A DNA stretch of 64,000 nt from Halomonas dongshanensis (GTDB lineage: Bacteria; Pseudomonadota; Gammaproteobacteria; Pseudomonadales; Halomonadaceae): assembly GCF_024790395.1 (NCBI RefSeq), contig NZ_JAJISC010000010.1, forward strand, positions 42,940 to 106,939, in the 5' to 3' direction. The position numbers and the translations under genes were made by a program. Positions 61,271 to 64,000 of this stretch are shown piece after piece; the first letter of the stretch is position 1, and every line of letters begins with the position of its first letter. The notes beneath the pieces were generated by a model. That model worked only from the letters and a program-made list of their open reading frames with translations, was not told the origin of the DNA and made no database searches.

Positions 61271-62317
61271 GTGCGCAAGATCATCCATTGCGACTGCGAC
61301 TGCTTCTATGCGGCGGTCGAGATGCGCGACAATCCCGCGCTCACGGACATTCCTATCGCAATTGGCGGCAGCGTGGAACAGCGCGGGGTCGTGGCGACCT
61401 GTAACTATCCGGCGCGAAAGTACGGTATCCATTCGGCCATGCCTATGGCCCAGGCGCTCAAACGCTGCCCGCACCTCACCGTCATTCGTGGCGACATGCC
61501 GCGCTACCGCGAAGCGGCGCGCCAAGTATTTGCCATCTATCGCGACGTGACCGAGCTGATCGAGCCGCTTTCGCTGGACGAAGCCTTTCTCGATGTTTCA
61601 GAGGTTACGCTGTTCAAGGGCAGCGCCACGCGCATGGCCGAGGCGATTCGCGCGCGGGTGCGCCGCGAGGTGGGCATTACCGTCTCGGCAGGCGTGGCGC
61701 CGAACAAGTTTCTCGCCAAGATCGCCAGCGACTGGCGCAAGCCCGATGGGCTTTTCGTCATCACCCCCGATGAGATCGAGAGTTTCGTCAAACCGCTGCC
61801 GGTGAAGAAGATACATGGCGTAGGGCCTCGCACCGCCGAAAAGCTCGCCGCCATGGATATTCACACCTGCGAAGCCCTGCGCGCCTGGCCCTTGACCGAG
61901 CTGGTGGAGCATTTTGGCCGCTTTGGCAAGCGCCTACACGAGCTTAGCTATGGGCGCGACGAGCGAGCGGTGAAAACCCACCGCGAGCGCAAGTCGGTGA
62001 GCACCGAGCAGACCTACGCCAAGGACCTGCCCGACCTTGCCGCTTGCCAGCGCGAGCTACCCACGCTGCTAGCCGATCTCGAACGCCGCTTTGCCCGGCT
62101 GGATCCGCCGCCCGCCATTCGCGGCCTCATGGTCAAGGTCAAGTTCAACGACTTCACCCAAACGACCGTAGAGCACGCCGACCCTGCCCCCAACCAGGCG
62201 CAGTTCGAGGCACTTTTGAACGTCGGCTGGGCGCGTGGGCAGCGCCCGGTGCGCTTACTGGGCGTAGGGTATCGGTTGGCCGAAGTGCCGCCGCATACCC
62301 AACTGACGCTCTTTTGA
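61271..62317 (+). CDS. dinB: DNA polymerase IV (Y family)
   Basis: 348 residues from the GTG at 61271. Translesion polymerase. Catalytic residues: Asp in HCDCDCFYAAVEM (motif I) and the Asp-Glu pair of EPLSLDEAFLDVS; fingers with GVVATCNYPARKYGIHSAMP; helix-hairpin-helix GVGPRTAEKLAAMDIHTCEA; little finger from KSVSTEQTYAKDL to the end HTQLTLF, which is the beta-clamp binding tail. A LexA box lies upstream. Confidence 0.95.
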   Translation: MRKIIHCDCDCFYAAVEMRDNPALTDIPIAIGGSVEQRGVVATCNYPARKYGIHSAMPMAQALKRCPHLTVIRGDMPRYREAARQVFAIYRDVTELIEPLSLDEAFLDVSEVTLFKGSATRMAEAIRARVRREVGITVSAGVAPNKFLAKIASDWRKPDGLFVITPDEIESFVKPLPVKKIHGVGPRTAEKLAAMDIHTCEALRAWPLTELVEHFGRFGKRLHELSYGRDERAVKTHRERKSVSTEQTYAKDLPDLAACQRELPTLLADLERRFARLDPPPAIRGLMVKVKFNDFTQTTVEHADPAPNQAQFEALLNVGWARGQRPVRLLGVGYRLAEVPPHTQLTLF

Positions 62318-62422
62318 TGTCACTGCGATGAGCCAGCACCATTGACGCCCTTCGCAGCCGAGGCAAAAACGGCTACATTTAAACGACCGTGTGATAGATA
62401 GCCGCCTCATCGTCTAGACGGT

Positions 62423-62477
62423 CATTTATCTCAACGATTATCTCAACAACTATTATCTCAAAAACCATCTCAACAAC
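62423..62477 (+). repeat. Short tandem repeat upstream of the alpha/beta hydrolase
   Basis: Four imperfect copies, about 15 bp each, of ATTATCTCAACAAC (variants ATTTATCTCAACG, ATTATCTCAACAACT, ATTATCTCAAAAACC, CATCTCAACAAC). They lie in the 62318-62495 gap just before the ATG at 62496. No ribosome site is obvious behind them. Confidence 0.6.
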
Positions 62478-62495
62478 AGCGAGCCGCCCGCTGCC

Positions 62496-63323
62496 ATGTC
62501 TTCATCATCTCCGTCTTCACGTACGCCATTGCTCTTCGCCCACGCCAACGGCTTCCCCGGAGCGAGCTACAAGAGCCTGCTCGAACCGCTTGCCGCCGAG
62601 TTCGAGCTGCATCCGCTGGACCGCTTGGGCCACCACCCTGATTATCCGGTCAACCACAATTGGGCCAATCTGGTCGAAGAGTTACTGAGCCACCTGCCTG
62701 CCCAGGACGCGCCCGTGCTCGGCGTTGGCCATTCGCTGGGGGGGACGCTCATGGCCATGGCCGCCGCCAAGCGCCCCGAGCGCTTTTGCGGAGTGATTAT
62801 GCTCGACCCGCCACTGATGCTAGGGCCTGATGCCTGGGCGATGAAGGCGGCCAAGCGCTTTGGCTTCGTCGACCGCGTCACGCCGGCTGGAAAGACGTTA
62901 GGGCGGCGCAGCGTTTGGCCGAGCCGCGAGGTGATGGCGGAGTCGCTGCGCCGCCGGGGGCTGTTTCGTCGCTTTACCCCCGAGGCGCTGAATGACTACA
63001 TTGAATCGGGTACGCGGCTGTTGGACGACGGCAGAGCCGAACTCACCTTCGATACCGCCATCGAGGTCGCTATCTTCCGCCACCTGCCGGATCACCTCTC
63101 GCGCCTGCCTGGGCGTTTGAACGTGCCGGTCGAGGTAGTGGCAGGCGAAGGCTCGGATCTGCTGACCCCTTCGCGCATCAAGCGCCTAGAGCGCCGTGGC
63201 CTGAACGTCAGCCGCGTACCCGGCTCGCATATGTTCCCCATGGAACATCCCAATGAAACCCGCGCCGCCATTCTGGCCGCTTGGGAACGTCTAGCAGCGA
63301 AGCCACGCGTCGCCAAAGCGTAA
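62496..63323 (+). CDS. Alpha/beta hydrolase
   Basis: 275 residues. Hydrolase fold with oxyanion sequence LLFAHANGFPGASYKSLLEP at about 12-31, the nucleophile elbow VLGVGHSLGGTLMAM near 80, a lid region with MKAAKRFGFVDRVTPAGK, and the catalytic His in VPGSHMFPMEHP near 250; Asp possibly in VVAGEGSDLLTPS. Family is broad (esterase or lipase-like). It starts with an Ser-rich run. No operon partner other than the next gene 46 nt downstream. Confidence 0.85.
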   Translation: MSSSSPSSRTPLLFAHANGFPGASYKSLLEPLAAEFELHPLDRLGHHPDYPVNHNWANLVEELLSHLPAQDAPVLGVGHSLGGTLMAMAAAKRPERFCGVIMLDPPLMLGPDAWAMKAAKRFGFVDRVTPAGKTLGRRSVWPSREVMAESLRRRGLFRRFTPEALNDYIESGTRLLDDGRAELTFDTAIEVAIFRHLPDHLSRLPGRLNVPVEVVAGEGSDLLTPSRIKRLERRGLNVSRVPGSHMFPMEHPNETRAAILAAWERLAAKPRVAKA

Positions 63324-63369
63324 TCTCACTATAAAGAGCATAAGGAAAAGAGCATTAAGGAGCCTCGCC

Positions 63370-63627
63370 ATGTATCTCTCCGTTCAACTGAGCTATTACC
63401 CGCTAGCCGATGACTACAAACCCGTCGTCAAGGCCGTGGTCGCCCGCCTAGAAGCCAGCGGTCTGGAGGTTCACCCCAACCGCATGAGCACTCAGGTGTT
63501 TGGCGAGTTCGACGCGGTCATGGCCGCCCTGGCCGACGTCATGAAGTGGTCCTTCGACACCCACGGCAAAGCCGTCTTCACCGCCAACTTCCTCGAAGGC
63601 GATAGGCGGCCGAAATCGGTGAGCTGA
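63370..63627 (+). CDS. YkoF-like thiamine-binding family protein
   Basis: 85 residues. Ferredoxin-like fold of the YKOF/MTH1187 group (MYLSVQLSYYPLADDYKPVV, LEVHPNRMSTQVFGEFDAVM, FTANFLEGDRRPKS). Members bind thiamine or its precursors in ABC-uptake operons; here it is alone after the hydrolase gene, so the ligand is open. ATG at 63370 follows AAGGAG. Cytoplasmic by composition. Confidence 0.78.
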   Translation: MYLSVQLSYYPLADDYKPVVKAVVARLEASGLEVHPNRMSTQVFGEFDAVMAALADVMKWSFDTHGKAVFTANFLEGDRRPKSVS

Positions 63628-63874
63628 TGGGGTAGGGCGTGATGGGGTAGGGCGATTTCACCACGCTAGCTTTCATTACAGGCGCTTGGTTATCTTTTTG
63701 AAACGTTAACAACACACAACGTTACCTTTGTAAGAGATTGGCTATCCATTTTGTAAGCCTTTTCTTACATGGCTGTAAGCCATTGTAGACACTTGCCCTC
63801 AAGGGGTTGCCTTGTGACGCCAAGCCGCTACCCTGAGTCGTTCTCATTGCCTATAACGACCAGGGAGCGGCACC

Positions 63875-64000
63875 ATGATCGAGAGCACCGGCGTGCATTT
63901 CACCTTGACCCTGCCCGGCGCCGAGGAGACCGCCGTGGTGCGCTTTACCCACCGCGAAGCGCTCTCGACGCCGTTCGAGCTGAACGTCGAGTTTGCCAGC
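63875..64000 (+). CDS. vgrG: Type VI secretion tip protein VgrG (partial, cut by window edge)
   Basis: 42 codons from the ATG at 63875, GGGAG just upstream. The start IESTGVHFTLTLPGAEETA and FTHREALSTPFELNVEFA match the N-terminus of VgrG/TssI (gp27-like domain). The gene continues past the right edge. The 63628-63874 intergenic stretch before it is unrelated to T6SS genes and shows only a short duplicated GATGGGGTAGGGC at 63626-63655. Confidence 0.8.
   Translation, partial: MIESTGVHFTLTLPGAEETAVVRFTHREALSTPFELNVEFAS

Noticed and set aside
62423..62477. CRISPR-like repeats
   Set aside because: Units are contiguous and imperfect with no spacers.

Overview
The window looks like a chromosome segment of a moderately GC-rich, halophilic gammaproteobacterium, most likely Halomonadaceae (inferred from the gene families, the many TRAP transporters and the gene arrangements; no rRNA or other marker gene is present to prove it). 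It is gene-dense, about 60 protein genes, with no rRNA, tRNA or CRISPR array seen.

Region 1 (1-14.4 kb) is a nitrogen-controlled one-carbon/amine module. A minus-strand operon (purU-folD-soxB-soxD-soxA-soxG-iclR) faces a plus-strand operon (glnT-glxB-glxC-glxD), followed by amtB and ridA. The content is what an N-methylglutamate route for methylamine would need: a GlnT/GmaS-type ligase, a three-subunit GltB-like synthase, a four-subunit sarcosine-oxidase-like dehydrogenase, then FolD and PurU to oxidise the C1 unit to formate, plus an Amt transporter. Three good sigma-54 promoters, one for each unit, and a pair of NtrC-like sites between the two divergent ones argue for nitrogen control. The SoxD-like subunit has lost two expected zinc ligands, so plain sarcosine oxidase is not assured.

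Region 2 (14.4-26.8 kb) is accessory. It holds a divergent aminotransferase and a four-gene Wadjet/MksBEFG-type SMC plasmid-defence operon in the order ATPase, MukE-like, kleisin, TOPRIM nuclease, with 4-nt overlaps throughout. After it comes an AT-richer array of five gene cassettes separated by four convincing attC sites and no integrase in view (a CALIN). Cassette products: DUF2971, RDD membrane protein, a possible Cys-His-Asp hydrolase, a small unknown protein and a possible lipoprotein.

Region 3 (27.5-44.4 kb) is a long minus-strand catabolic cluster for sugar acids: two lactonase-like amidohydrolases, an enolase-superfamily acid-sugar dehydratase, an AraD1/GguC-type dehydratase, a 2-oxoglutarate-semialdehyde dehydrogenase, a PdxA2-like dehydrogenase, and TRAP transporters with four solute-binding proteins but only two membrane pairs. 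A divergent FadR-type regulator sits at the head, with two matching palindromes (CTGGT-N11-ACCAG).

Region 4 (44.4-48.4 kb) has a HigBA module, glycerol dehydrogenase, a YefM/Txe module, RNase Z and a small lipoprotein. Both toxin genes look frameshifted near their N-termini.

Region 5 (48.4-56.8 kb) is a second catabolic unit: iclR-thiolase-acyl-CoA ligase-double PCC protein (all 4-nt overlaps), divergent from dctPQM-SDR, with twin IclR-type operators, one of which covers the iclR start codon.

Region 6 (56.9-64 kb) is ordinary chromosome: a UbiH-family hydroxylase, sirtuin, 3-methyladenine glycosylase, SelO, LexA-controlled dinB, an alpha/beta hydrolase, a YkoF-like protein and the start of a VgrG.
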